A stretch of 62,435 nucleotides of DNA from an uncultured Bacteroidales bacterium. Lineage in GTDB: Bacteria; Bacteroidota; Bacteroidia; Bacteroidales; Muribaculaceae. Numbering within the stretch: position 1 is the first letter of the stretch; the number at the start of each line of letters is the position of its first letter. Positions 1-8,216 of this stretch are shown piece by piece. The notes beneath the pieces are model-generated. The model did not search any database and was not told the DNA's origin. It saw only the letters and a list, made by a program, of their open reading frames with translations. The DNA lies in NCBI GenBank assembly GCA_902776435.1, contig CACYQB010000018.1:1-62435 (forward strand), written 5' to 3'. The position numbers and the translations under genes are program-made.

Positions 1-21
1 TTGTTAATAACTTTTTTTGAG

Positions 22-29
22 TACTTTTG
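22..29 (+). promoter_or_regulatory. -7 promoter element for the thioredoxin-fold gene
   Basis: TACTTTTG matches the Bacteroidetes -7 box TAnnTTTG. The predicted transcript start near 33 lies about 95 bases before the ATG at 129. It also rules out the in-frame upstream ATG at 27, which would precede the transcript. The -33 element would fall at the very left edge of the window (TTG at 1-3). Confidence 0.5.
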
Positions 30-128
30 CAGACCCTATCAATTACCACTATCGGTAATCGTGGGCTGTCGAGAATCGACAAGGGGTATCTAGTGATGCC
101 CTTTATTGTGAATCATAATGAACGATTA

Positions 129-611
129 ATGAATAAGACTTTATTGACTATTGCCATATTGGGGCTGCTCACCTTGTTCTCTTCGGCCTATTACTCGGCT
201 CCTGCCGATAGCCGCATCGGGTATAAGGCTCCAGGCTTGGTATTGGATAATAACAATGGCCTGTCGCCCTTGCAACAGCACATGGGCGAAAATGTGCTGC
301 TCACCTTCTGGTCATCGGCCGATGTCGAGTCAAGATGGATCAATAAGCATTATGACTCGCTGTCACGTGTAGATGGGGCGGGTTTTGTTCATGTGTCGGT
401 CAACATGGACCGCAGCGAGGGCGTGTTTGACGCTGTGGTGGCCATCGATAACCTGAATCACTCGACACAATTCAGCACTTCACAGGAAGCTCAGGAGAAA
501 ATCATCAAGAGTTGGCGCCTCGATGAAGGGTACCACTCATTCCTCATGGACGCCAACGGCAAAATTGTTGCTGTTGACCCTGATGAACAATTGCTTGCAA
601 GTCTAAAGTAA
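129..611 (+). CDS. secreted thioredoxin-like (TlpA-type) protein lacking CXXC
   Basis: This is a 160-residue protein with an N-terminal hydrophobic signal or anchor (about residues 1-20). Its thioredoxin-like layout includes the strand LLTFWSS, a later VSVNMDR strand, and a C-terminal FLMDANGKIVAVDP segment typical of the TlpA/ResA fold. Where the CXXC redox motif should follow FW, the sequence reads SSADVESR, so thiol-disulphide chemistry is not expected. The start at 129 is preferred over the ATG at 27 because the -7 promoter box lies at 22-29. The gene converges on the acyltransferase at 654. Exact role is unknown; a structural or binding role in the periplasm is inference. Confidence 0.75.
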   Translation: MNKTLLTIAILGLLTLFSSAYYSAPADSRIGYKAPGLVLDNNNGLSPLQQHMGENVLLTFWSSADVESRWINKHYDSLSRVDGAGFVHVSVNMDRSEGVFDAVVAIDNLNHSTQFSTSQEAQEKIIKSWRLDEGYHSFLMDANGKIVAVDPDEQLLASLK

Positions 612-653
612 GAGATATTACTTTAAAAGTTTGAGATATAATCGAGGTTTTCA

Positions 654-1637
654 TCACGACGATGATTGCCTCGATTTCTTTTCCAGGGTGGGGTGAGTCA
701 GCCATCGCAGCGCTTTCACACGGTGCAACGGCACCAGGATGGCCATGATGATGGCGCAATAAACCAGTATAAATGGCAGGCTTGTCGGCAACGAGAAATA
801 CTCCACAGCGGGCTCAATGAGAGCGATGAGGAGAATGTAGTGATACAGGTAATAGAACAGGCTGTCCTTGCCGATGGGGCGAAGCAATTTCACATCGGGC
901 ATGAGGTTGTACACCAGCAGCGACATGGCGGTTGAGCACATCAGGATGAGCACTTTCTGGGGAATCTCGGTGATAGGGTAATGGTCCGCACCGTTCAAGA
1001 TGTATCCGCACCTGGGGAACAGGATGAAGATGACAGGCAACAGGACGACTACGGTCAACACGTGCAAGATGTTGTTTTTCCACCATTTTTCGCTGATGCG
1101 TCCCTGCTTGTAGTAATAGCCCAACAAGAAGAACGGATAGAAATTGAGGGTGCGCTGGATCGACAGGAATTTGCCCAGTTCGGTCAAGCCGCACAATACC
1201 GAAATCAGAAATGCAACTGCAATGTAAACCACTGGTCGTTGTAATAGTGCCCGAGGCGTGTAATAAATCATCAACCTCCAGTAAATGAGGCTCATGAGAT
1301 ACCACAGAATGCCATAGGGGAACTCTAGCAGGATGTCAATCGGATCATCGCCTTTCAGGCTGTACCTGAGGAACACCCAAACCAGGTGGAAGAAGACAAT
1401 CGTTACCATCAGCCTTGCTACGGTCTTCCACAACTGGCGACCATCCTGCTGGTCGGCAGGACGGGTGAAATAGCCTGAAATCAGGATGAACAAGGGCATG
1501 TGGAACACATAGATAAGGCCCATGACAGCATGATTGAAGATGTTGGTGTTGTTAAGCGCGGTAATCACATGACCGAGCACAACAAGCAGTATCAGGAAGC
1601 CCTTCAGTGAGTCTATGCGGTAATTGCGTTCCATCAT
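654..1637 (-). CDS. acyltransferase 3 family membrane protein
   Basis: This 327-residue polytopic membrane protein has the acyltransferase-3 N-terminal signature: RIDSLKGFLILLVVLGHV, with the family His in helix 1, followed by FHMPLFILISGYF. About ten hydrophobic helices follow. Family members O-acylate cell-surface or exopolysaccharide sugars using a cytoplasmic acyl donor. The start is the ATG pair at 1637/1634; a longer reading would overlap the preceding GNAT gene. It is the last gene of the leftward operon that includes a GNAT acetyltransferase and a GT2 glycosyltransferase, which is consistent with surface-glycan decoration, but the substrate cannot be read from sequence. Confidence 0.85.
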   Translation of the reverse strand: MMERNYRIDSLKGFLILLVVLGHVITALNNTNIFNHAVMGLIYVFHMPLFILISGYFTRPADQQDGRQLWKTVARLMVTIVFFHLVWVFLRYSLKGDDPIDILLEFPYGILWYLMSLIYWRLMIYYTPRALLQRPVVYIAVAFLISVLCGLTELGKFLSIQRTLNFYPFFLLGYYYKQGRISEKWWKNNILHVLTVVVLLPVIFILFPRCGYILNGADHYPITEIPQKVLILMCSTAMSLLVYNLMPDVKLLRPIGKDSLFYYLYHYILLIALIEPAVEYFSLPTSLPFILVYCAIIMAILVPLHRVKALRWLTHPTLEKKSRQSSS

Positions 1638-1642
1638 AATCT

Positions 1643-2167
1643 TTAGAATAACATTTGCAGCAGAGCCACGTCGTGATAGGTAGTGCCACGTTTCACCCAC
1701 GCCTGGAGCACGCCCACGCGTTGGTACCCGAATCGCTCAAAGAGGTCAAGGCACACCTTGTTGTTAAGTGAAATATAGACATATAACTGTCGCAACCCGA
1801 TGTGGTCGCGGGCATAGGCCGTGAGGCGTTCCAGTGCTTGTCGGCCCAGACCCTTGCCCCGGAACTCTGAAGCAATGAACAGCCCCAACTCAGCGCGGTT
1901 GTTCAGCGGGTCAAAATTCATGAAATCGATAGTGCCAACAGGTGTGCCGCCATCGGTAAGGGTAATCATCAAGCGCAGTTGGCGTTGGGAATAGATGTCG
2001 CCGGTATAGGACTCTAAATAGTCCCACAGCGCCTTGCGGGAATAGGGCGCTGACGTGTCGCTCACTGCCCATATTTCGCTGTCGTTTTCCCAGCGGTACA
2101 GAGTGCTGAGGTCGGTGGGCTCAAGCGGGCGCAAGGCAATTATGTCATTGCTTAACAGTTGGCTCAT
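1643..2167 (-). CDS. GNAT family N-acetyltransferase (RimJ/RimL/SpeG-like)
   Basis: The 174-residue protein opens with IALRPLEPTDLSTLYRWEND, the usual start of the RimJ/RimL-type GNAT group. The acetyl-CoA pyrophosphate loop is visible as RGKGLGRQAL (about residues 103-112), with GLFIASEF before it and SLNNKVCLDLFERFGYQ after it. It should transfer an acetyl group from acetyl-CoA to an amine (protein N-terminus, polyamine or amino sugar; not decidable). Its start codon overlaps the GT2 stop by one base (TAATG), so the two are translationally coupled, and the acyltransferase begins five bases after its stop. Confidence 0.88.
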   Translation of the reverse strand: MSQLLSNDIIALRPLEPTDLSTLYRWENDSEIWAVSDTSAPYSRKALWDYLESYTGDIYSQRQLRLMITLTDGGTPVGTIDFMNFDPLNNRAELGLFIASEFRGKGLGRQALERLTAYARDHIGLRQLYVYISLNNKVCLDLFERFGYQRVGVLQAWVKRGTTYHDVALLQMLF

Positions 2168-3291
2168 TATTGGGACATTTTAGGGGATATGATGATGCCG
2201 TGGCGGTTGGCATAGATATGGAACGCTATGTGCTTGCTGTCGCTGTGCAGCCTGATGTAGTCAACAATCTGTGCACAGGTGTGGCAGCCGTCGTCAATGA
2301 GCACATTATGGCAACCTGTGGAGGGAATGGTAGTCTCGTAGTCCTTGATGCCGCATCGGTCGGCCACTGCACGGGCGTCGTCGCTGATGATGACCCACGG
2401 CAACGTTTCGCGCACCGATTTGGTCTTGTGGAGAAATATTCGCTTGAACACGCGCTTGGCAATCGACAAGCCGGCACGCACAAGCACACCCAACTTGATG
2501 ATGGGGTAGAAAATGACGCTGAAACGCGGGAAATGCTTGCGGTAGAAAATGAGCATAGCGTCATAGAAGATTCTTACATAGCGTATTGAGTTCTTGTGGG
2601 TGCTCTCGCCCTTGTAATGAATCATGGGAGTCGGCAGGAACCAGTTCTCATAACCGGCTTTGACAATGCGATAACTCAAGTCGATGTCCTCGCCATACAT
2701 GAAGAAGTCCTCGTCAAACCCGCCCAACTGCTGTAACAATTTGGTGCGGCACAGCATGTAGGCTCCAGACAGGATATCGATGTTCTGAGGCTCCAAATCA
2801 CTCAGGTAGCGCAGGTGGTATTTGGCGAACCACCGTGAACGGGGAAACAGTTTGGAGAGTCCGAAAATCTTGCAGAACGACACCCACGGAGTGGGGAAGG
2901 AGCGCTTACTCTCAGGCAGGAACACTCCATTGCCGTCCATCATCCTGGCACCTATCGCTCCGCATTTGGGATGCGACTTCATCCAGGCAATGCCTTCTTG
3001 CAAACATTGCGGGGTGATGATGGTGTCGGGGTTGAGAATGAGGGTGTATTCGCCGCGGGCTTGCATGATGGCCTGATTGTTGGCGCGCGCAAAACCCACG
3101 TTCTCCTGGTTCTCAATATAGGTGACGTCGGGATGCCTTTCACGAGAAAATGCGATGCTATCGTCACCCGATAGGTTGTCCACGACGATGACCTCGCCCG
3201 ATATACCCTGCATAGCTTGCTCCACCGAGCGCAAAGTCTGCTCTAACAGGTACTTAACGCGGTAGTTAACGATGACAACAGTCAGTTCCAT
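2167..3291 (-). CDS. GT2 family glycosyltransferase
   Basis: This is a 374-residue glycosyltransferase of the GT-A fold. The N-terminal MELTVVIVNYRVKYLLEQTL is followed by VVDNLSGDDS and NVGFARANNQAI, and the metal-binding region is ILNPDT. The acceptor region YMLCRTKLLQQLGGFDEDFFMY and EDIDLSYRI are typical of WbbL-like rhamnosyltransferases. A C-terminal extension of about 85 residues with a VLIDDG core follows the catalytic domain; similar extensions are common in Bacteroidetes GT2 proteins. The start at 3291 is used because the longer in-frame reading runs into the upstream kinase gene. It likely acts in surface polysaccharide assembly at the cytoplasmic face of the membrane. Confidence 0.88.
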   Translation of the reverse strand: MELTVVIVNYRVKYLLEQTLRSVEQAMQGISGEVIVVDNLSGDDSIAFSRERHPDVTYIENQENVGFARANNQAIMQARGEYTLILNPDTIITPQCLQEGIAWMKSHPKCGAIGARMMDGNGVFLPESKRSFPTPWVSFCKIFGLSKLFPRSRWFAKYHLRYLSDLEPQNIDILSGAYMLCRTKLLQQLGGFDEDFFMYGEDIDLSYRIVKAGYENWFLPTPMIHYKGESTHKNSIRYVRIFYDAMLIFYRKHFPRFSVIFYPIIKLGVLVRAGLSIAKRVFKRIFLHKTKSVRETLPWVIISDDARAVADRCGIKDYETTIPSTGCHNVLIDDGCHTCAQIVDYIRLHSDSKHIAFHIYANRHGIIISPKMSQ

Positions 3292-3313
3292 AATGAATGC
3301 AGATAAGTTGGCA

Positions 3314-4153
3314 TTAACTGTTAGTGGGATGTTGGCTATACGATAATGCGGCGCCGAGCGCGGTGCAGTATCGGGCATGGCTTGGGATATGGAACCTAAC
3401 GTTATACAGGTTCTCCATCATCGGGAAGATGATTTGGCACTCGGGTAGCTGTGTCAAGTTGCCGATGAGGACAAAGTCCTTGAACCCGTTGTTTACCTGG
3501 GAGAGTACGGCACATGAGCCGATGGTTTCCAGAACCATGCATATCAACCCCTTGGCGATGTCGTTGTCCGTGGCATTGCTGTCAACCGCTTTACCAAATA
3601 GCGAGGCCGTGGCGTGCATGGGCAGCCCTTCGATATCTCCCTCGCTGATGTCCTTAATCTGGAGGTTGATGTGCGTGATGTCTCCCTGAGAAGCCATTTC
3701 CACGACTTTATCGATGTGACTGGTTTTCAGCATCAAGCGGGACAGGCCTTGCAGGGTTCCGCCGCCCATCGAGATGCCACCGATGTGCCTGATATCTTCG
3801 CCATCGACTCGCACTAGCGTGGTGCCTGTTCCCATCGACACAACAATCAGCTGATTTAAGCCGCTGTCAAAACGTGCGCCTAATCCGTCGGCCTGGAATT
3901 CATCCACATGGGCTGTCGGCAAGCCATAGATAGGGGTGGCTACTCGGCTGGCTCCCACACCGGTGAGCATCACCTGCTCCACATCTTCGAGGGAGATGTT
4001 ATTGTCATACAGGTATTTACCGAAAGCTCCGAACAGCGAAGTGATAGGATCATTGGCTTTGATGTTCATGGGGGACTTGATGGTGGTGCCATTCTCAATG
4101 CCCACAATCTTGGTCGTACTGCCGCCCACGTCTATGCCGATTACTAAACTCAT
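3314..4153 (-). CDS. type II pantothenate kinase-like ASKHA-fold kinase
   Basis: The 279-residue protein starts with IGIDVGGSTTKIVGI (residues 5-19), the phosphate-1 loop of ASKHA kinases. VVSMGTGTTLVRVDG and HIGGISMGGGTLQGLSRLML are characteristic of the eukaryote-like type II pantothenate kinases (CoaW/Fumble), which phosphorylate pantothenate in coenzyme A synthesis. Length matches the roughly 270-residue bacterial CoaW proteins. It lies between algH (20 bases upstream) and the GT2 gene (22 bases downstream) in one leftward operon. BadF/N-acetylglucosamine-kinase-like enzymes are the alternative, but the GGGT loop favours the CoaW group. Confidence 0.78.
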   Translation of the reverse strand: MSLVIGIDVGGSTTKIVGIENGTTIKSPMNIKANDPITSLFGAFGKYLYDNNISLEDVEQVMLTGVGASRVATPIYGLPTAHVDEFQADGLGARFDSGLNQLIVVSMGTGTTLVRVDGEDIRHIGGISMGGGTLQGLSRLMLKTSHIDKVVEMASQGDITHINLQIKDISEGDIEGLPMHATASLFGKAVDSNATDNDIAKGLICMVLETIGSCAVLSQVNNGFKDFVLIGNLTQLPECQIIFPMMENLYNVRFHIPSHARYCTALGAALSYSQHPTNS

Positions 4154-4173
4154 TAACTTTTGATTTCTGGTTA

Positions 4174-4779
4174 TTAATTACATGCTGGGTCATTGGGCAG
4201 GTTAAGCCACAAGCGGTAACGGTCACCGAAACGGGCCACTGCATCTCTCCACTGGTCATCGTCCCCTTCTCCCATGAGCAGGTCGCGACCGCCATTGTCA
4301 AGCACAGCCCAGTCGTGACGTGAAATCTCACTGGCAAGTTGGTCCTTTTCCCAACCGCTGTAACCCACGATGAACTTGATGCGCCCTTCGATAGGGCCGC
4401 CTAATTCCACATAGCGCTTGATGGCATCGAATTCTCCACCGAAGTAAACTCCGTCATCAACTTCGATAGCCCCGGGAATGACATCCGGCCCTAACGTGTG
4501 CATGAAAAACAGCATCTGTGTGCCCACGGGACCGCCAATGTACAGCGGAATCTCCTCGACACTCTCGATTTCAGGCATGATGTCGCGCAGGTTGTAACCC
4601 ATGAAATGATTGACGATGACACCCATCGCGCCCTCTCCTTCGTCAGGGTCCACAATGAGCACTAGCGACCGCTTGAAAAAGAAGTCGCCAACGGTGGGTT
4701 TGGCCACCAAAATTGAGCCGCGTCGGGGCTGCGGTTGCTCATCGTTGAGGTGATATATGTCCTGATCCCAATCGTTCAT
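4174..4779 (-). CDS. algH: YqgE/AlgH family protein (UPF0301)
   Basis: This 201-residue protein carries the AlgH signature: GSILVAKPTVGDFFFKRSLV near the N-terminus, then GAMGVIVNH, the glycine turn IYIGGPVG, and FIVGYSGWEKDQL. AlgH/YqgE proteins are widespread and poorly understood; one was linked to alginate regulation in Pseudomonas. The ATG at 4779 is chosen over a longer reading because a -7 box (TATCTTTG) sits at 4792-4785, only five bases before this ATG. It is the first gene of the leftward operon running to the acyltransferase at 654. Confidence 0.9.
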   Translation of the reverse strand: MNDWDQDIYHLNDEQPQPRRGSILVAKPTVGDFFFKRSLVLIVDPDEGEGAMGVIVNHFMGYNLRDIMPEIESVEEIPLYIGGPVGTQMLFFMHTLGPDVIPGAIEVDDGVYFGGEFDAIKRYVELGGPIEGRIKFIVGYSGWEKDQLASEISRHDWAVLDNGGRDLLMGEGDDDQWRDAVARFGDRYRLWLNLPNDPACN

Positions 4780-4784
4780 CGTGG

Positions 4785-4816
4785 CAAAGATACTGAAAGC
4801 CGCACACAATGGCAAG
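4785..4816 (-). promoter_or_regulatory. promoter for the algH operon, leaderless geometry
   Basis: On the minus strand, CTTG (4816-4813), a 20-base spacer and TATCTTTG (4792-4785) match the Bacteroidetes -33/-7 promoter. Only five bases separate the box from the algH ATG, so the predicted transcript would carry a leader of roughly zero to three bases. Confidence 0.6.
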
Positions 4817-4903
4817 AAAAACTACTTTTTTCTCCTTTGCTCTCTAATAAATGAGCATGTTTTACGTTATATAATAAAGAAATTAAACCGATTCAAGATA
4901 GCA

Positions 4904-5797
4904 ATGAAAGTCATGAAATTTGGAGGGACCTCGGTCGGTAGTGTCGAGAGTCTGCTCAACCTCAAGAATATAGTCAATGCCGAGAAACAGCCCGTGCTCG
5001 TGGTGGTCTCGGCTATGGGTGGTTTCACCAACCAGCTGTTGGCCATGTGTGAGCAGGCCCAGCAGCGCGACATCTCTTGTCTCGATACGCTCGAGCTGGC
5101 GCGCAAGCGTCACCACGATGCCATCGATGGCGTGGTCATCGAGTCTATGCGTGACGAGGTCCACGCGACCATCGACCGTTTCATTGACGAGAGCCTCAAG
5201 CCTTATTATCTTGCCCTTGCCACTAATCCTCATATGCCTGTGAGCGAGATTGAACGCGTGTGTGATGCAATTGTCGCCCATGGCGAGATTCTGTCATCGG
5301 CGATAGTGACGGGTATGTTCGAGGACGGTGTTCCTCACCTGTCGCTCAATTACATGCGCACTGTCCCTGATGCCGGTGGCCGTGTTCTGGATTGGGATGA
5401 GACGGCTCGTCTTGTCAATGCTGATTTCGCTTCGATGGAGCAGGGCGTACACGTGGCCCAAGGCTTCATTTCCCGTGACAAAGATTCGGGTGATGTGACT
5501 AATCTGGGCCGTGGTGGCAGTGACTATACTGCTGCCATTCTCGCTTCGTTGCTGGATGCCGAGGCGCTTGAGATTTGGACCGACGTAGATGGTTTCATGA
5601 CCGCCGATCCACGCACCCATCCTGATGCAACTGTCATCCCGCACATGACTTACGAACAGGCTCAACAGATGTGTGATGCCGGTGCCAAGGTCATTTATCC
5701 GCCCACCATCGCTCCCGTGGCGATGAAGCGCATTCCCGTATGGGTCAAGAACACCTTCAATCCCAGTGCTCCTGGAACAGTCATCGTCAACGAATGA
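4904..5797 (+). CDS. aspartokinase, catalytic domain only (no ACT domains)
   Basis: This 297-residue aspartate kinase makes aspartyl-4-phosphate, the first step to threonine, methionine and lysine. Visible motifs are KFGGTS (5-10), VSAMGG (35-40), LGRGGSD (201-207), WTDVDG (225-230) and VKNTFNPSAPGT (281-292). The protein ends five residues after this last motif, exactly where the kinase domain of bifunctional ThrA ends. The regulatory ACT repeats (and any homoserine dehydrogenase) are absent, so feedback inhibition by lysine or threonine through ACT is not expected. The start at 4904 (MKVMKFGG) fits the family; upstream in-frame sequence is poor. The stop overlaps the thrC start as ATGA, which indicates translational coupling and argues against a frameshifted longer gene. 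Confidence 0.88.
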   Translation: MKVMKFGGTSVGSVESLLNLKNIVNAEKQPVLVVVSAMGGFTNQLLAMCEQAQQRDISCLDTLELARKRHHDAIDGVVIESMRDEVHATIDRFIDESLKPYYLALATNPHMPVSEIERVCDAIVAHGEILSSAIVTGMFEDGVPHLSLNYMRTVPDAGGRVLDWDETARLVNADFASMEQGVHVAQGFISRDKDSGDVTNLGRGGSDYTAAILASLLDAEALEIWTDVDGFMTADPRTHPDATVIPHMTYEQAQQMCDAGAKVIYPPTIAPVAMKRIPVWVKNTFNPSAPGTVIVNE

Positions 5798-7119
5798 ATT
5801 ACTACAGTACTCTGAACCATCAACACACAGCAAGCCTCGAGCAGGCTGTCACCAGAGGGCTCGCACCCGATGGGGGCCTGTATATGCCTGAGGGTTTACC
5901 TCGGTTGCCCCAGGCCTTCCTGCGTAACATGAGCGCGATGACCTTGCAGGAGATGGCCTATGCTATAGCGTCATTTGCTCTCAAGGATGATGTCCCTGCC
6001 GATGTGTTGCATGACATCGTGTTTGATGCCTTCAATTTTGACATCCCGTTAGTCGCTATGCCGGGAAATAAGTATGTGCTGGAACTCTTTCACGGCCCGA
6101 CGATGGCTTTCAAGGACGTGGGAACCCGTTTCATGGCGCGACTGTTGAACTATTTCCGCAAACGTAACCCCGAGTTGTGTGACCTCAACGTGCTGGTGCC
6201 CACCAGTGGTGATACAGGCAGTGCCGTGGCTAACAGTTTCTGGCGGATGCCGGGCGTGAAGGTCTTTGTGCTTTATCCCCGTGGGGCCGTCAATAAGATA
6301 CAGAAGTCGCAGTTTGCCACCTTGGGAGAGAATGTGACGGCTATTGAGGTGAACGGAACGTTTGACGACTGCAAGGCGCTGGTCGAGGATGCCTTTATGG
6401 ACAAGGAACTGAACGACACAATGCGACTGACTAGCGCCATGTCCATTAACTATGCGCGCATCATCCCTCAGATGGTCTATTACTTCTGGGCCTATGTTCA
6501 ACTCCTTCGGCAGAAGGTGGATGTCTCCAACCTGGTGTTTGCTGTGCCTTGTTCAAACTTGGGAAATCTGGCCAGCGGACTGATGGCGCAGGCTATGGGC
6601 CTGCCTGTCAAGCGTTTTGTCAGTGTTGAGAACCAGAACAACATCTTCTATAACTACGTCAAGACGGGTGTGTTCACTCCCAGGCCCACTAAGTACAGCA
6701 TCGCGCCCGCCCTGGATGCAGGTTGTCCTAACAACTTCGGTCGTATTGTGGACCTGTTGGGTTCACATGATAACGTTTGTCGCCACATCCATGCCTATAG
6801 TTATGACGACAACCAGATTATCGATACCATCATGCACGCCTATGATGACGAGGGTTATCTGCTTGATCCCCACAGTGCTGTGGCCTATAGGGCTCTTGGC
6901 GAAGATTTGCAGCCTGGCGAGACTGGTGTGGCGCTTGCCACGGCCCATCCCGCTAAACTCAAGCACTTGATGGAGAACATTATTGAGGAACCCGTTCCGC
7001 TGCCTAGCCAGCTGTCCCGTTTCCTCAAGGGTGATTTACACGTCATGAAGATGAGTAATGGCTTCACCGCTTTCAAGCGGTTGCTGATGCACTCCGCTCT
7101 AACACCCGATTTCAAATAA
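5794..7119 (+). CDS. thrC: threonine synthase
   Basis: This 441-residue PLP enzyme converts O-phosphohomoserine to threonine. LAPDGGLYMPEGLP is the N-terminal family signature. The PLP lysine is K107 in GPTMAFKDVG, and PTSGDTGSAV (136-145) forms the phosphate-binding loop. The length is close to E. coli ThrC (428). The start at 5794 overlaps the aspartokinase stop by four bases. In many Bacteroidales thrC follows a bifunctional thrA and a homoserine kinase. Neither a homoserine dehydrogenase nor a homoserine kinase is in this window, so they must be elsewhere if the pathway is complete. Confidence 0.95.
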   Translation: MNYYSTLNHQHTASLEQAVTRGLAPDGGLYMPEGLPRLPQAFLRNMSAMTLQEMAYAIASFALKDDVPADVLHDIVFDAFNFDIPLVAMPGNKYVLELFHGPTMAFKDVGTRFMARLLNYFRKRNPELCDLNVLVPTSGDTGSAVANSFWRMPGVKVFVLYPRGAVNKIQKSQFATLGENVTAIEVNGTFDDCKALVEDAFMDKELNDTMRLTSAMSINYARIIPQMVYYFWAYVQLLRQKVDVSNLVFAVPCSNLGNLASGLMAQAMGLPVKRFVSVENQNNIFYNYVKTGVFTPRPTKYSIAPALDAGCPNNFGRIVDLLGSHDNVCRHIHAYSYDDNQIIDTIMHAYDDEGYLLDPHSAVAYRALGEDLQPGETGVALATAHPAKLKHLMENIIEEPVPLPSQLSRFLKGDLHVMKMSNGFTAFKRLLMHSALTPDFK

Positions 7120-7137
7120 GAACTGTCTTTTTTCGGT

Positions 7138-8064
7138 TTACAGCAAGAAGAAGAGAGAGACTCCGATGACCGAGATGAGGGCACCCAGGAGGCTCTTCAT
7201 CGTGATGGGCTGTTTGAACAGCCACCAGGCAGGTAAGATGATGATAATGGGTGTCAACGCCATCAGGGTGCTGGCGATGCCGGCAGCAGTGTATTGGACG
7301 GCGAGCAGTGATGCGCCCACGCCCACAAACGGCCCGAAAATGGTCGTCGCAACGGCAGCAGTCATCCCCACGCGGTCTTTCACGCCCTTGACGAGAGGAG
7401 AGAAACCTCCCTTAAATGCCATCAATAATGCGAAGCCGATTGTTCCAGCAATGCAGCGAAAGAAATTGGCATGGAACGGCAGCATCCATCCTGCCAGGTC
7501 GGAAGTGAGCGTTGCTTCGTAGTGGTCCATGCCTATCTTGCTCAGCACCAGCCCAACGCCCTGACATACAGCGGCGCCGATGGCAAACAGCACGCCGACC
7601 AGCGGCAGCTTGAGCGACAGTTTGTGGTCATCGCCGCGTCCAAGCACGGTGATGCCAATACCTGCCAGCGTGACAATCATGGCCAGGATGGCGGTAGGGC
7701 GAATTTCCTGGCCAAGCGTGAACCAGGCCATGATGGCGGCTGTGATGGGTGCCAGGGTCATGAACAGCTGGCCAAACTTTGAGCCAATGATAATGTAGCA
7801 CTGGAACAGGCAGTAGTCACCGATAACATAGCCCACCAGTCCCGATAGCATCATCCACAGGTAGGCCTCATTACTGGCCCCAGCGGGCAGGGGAGAACCC
7901 GACAAGGCCCAAAACATGATACAAGAGAATATTAGGGCTATCACCATGCGCATCAGGTTCAGTGTCAAGTTGCCCATGCGCTTACTTCCGAACTCGCTTA
8001 GCAGTGCCGTCGCCGTCCACGAGAATGCTACCCCTATTGAAATCAGTTCACCGATGTATTGCAT
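7138..8064 (-). CDS. EamA/DMT family transporter
   Basis: This 308-residue inner-membrane protein has about ten hydrophobic helices arranged as two EamA repeats, with FSWTATALLSEFGSKR in the first half and GAAVCQGVGLVLSKIG in the second. It is a probable metabolite exporter of the drug/metabolite transporter superfamily; the substrate cannot be predicted. The ATG at 8064 is preferred to a GTG at 8070 because the GTG would overlap the -7 promoter box (TACCTTTG, 8077-8070). It converges on thrC with an 18-base gap. Confidence 0.9.
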   Translation of the reverse strand: MQYIGELISIGVAFSWTATALLSEFGSKRMGNLTLNLMRMVIALIFSCIMFWALSGSPLPAGASNEAYLWMMLSGLVGYVIGDYCLFQCYIIIGSKFGQLFMTLAPITAAIMAWFTLGQEIRPTAILAMIVTLAGIGITVLGRGDDHKLSLKLPLVGVLFAIGAAVCQGVGLVLSKIGMDHYEATLTSDLAGWMLPFHANFFRCIAGTIGFALLMAFKGGFSPLVKGVKDRVGMTAAVATTIFGPFVGVGASLLAVQYTAAGIASTLMALTPIIIILPAWWLFKQPITMKSLLGALISVIGVSLFFLL

Positions 8065-8069
8065 GACCA

Positions 8070-8077
8070 CAAAGGTA
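8070..8077 (-). promoter_or_regulatory. -7 promoter element for the EamA gene, leaderless geometry
   Basis: TACCTTTG on the minus strand ends five bases before the ATG at 8064, the same spacing as at algH. The -33 element is unclear. Confidence 0.5.
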
Positions 8078-8125
8078 ATGCTAAAAAAACTAACAACTAA
8101 AAACTATCAACTAAAAACTTTTCAT

Positions 8126-8133
8126 TATATTTG
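8126..8133 (+). promoter_or_regulatory. -7 promoter element for the PBP1A gene
   Basis: TATATTTG matches TAnnTTTG and lies in an AT-rich stretch, giving a leader of about 80 bases before the ATG at 8217. No clear -33 TTTG is seen. Confidence 0.45.
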
Positions 8134-8216
8134 CAGTTTGATAAGTGTCATTCTACCTGTTGATTGGGTTCAATAGGCTGATTGATAGTGATTAATGTAA
8201 ATAACTAGACCAAGAT

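Noticed and set aside
4904-5797. Aspartokinase as a frameshifted bifunctional thrA
   Set aside because: The next bases in all frames encode the start of thrC, so no ACT or dehydrogenase sequence follows.
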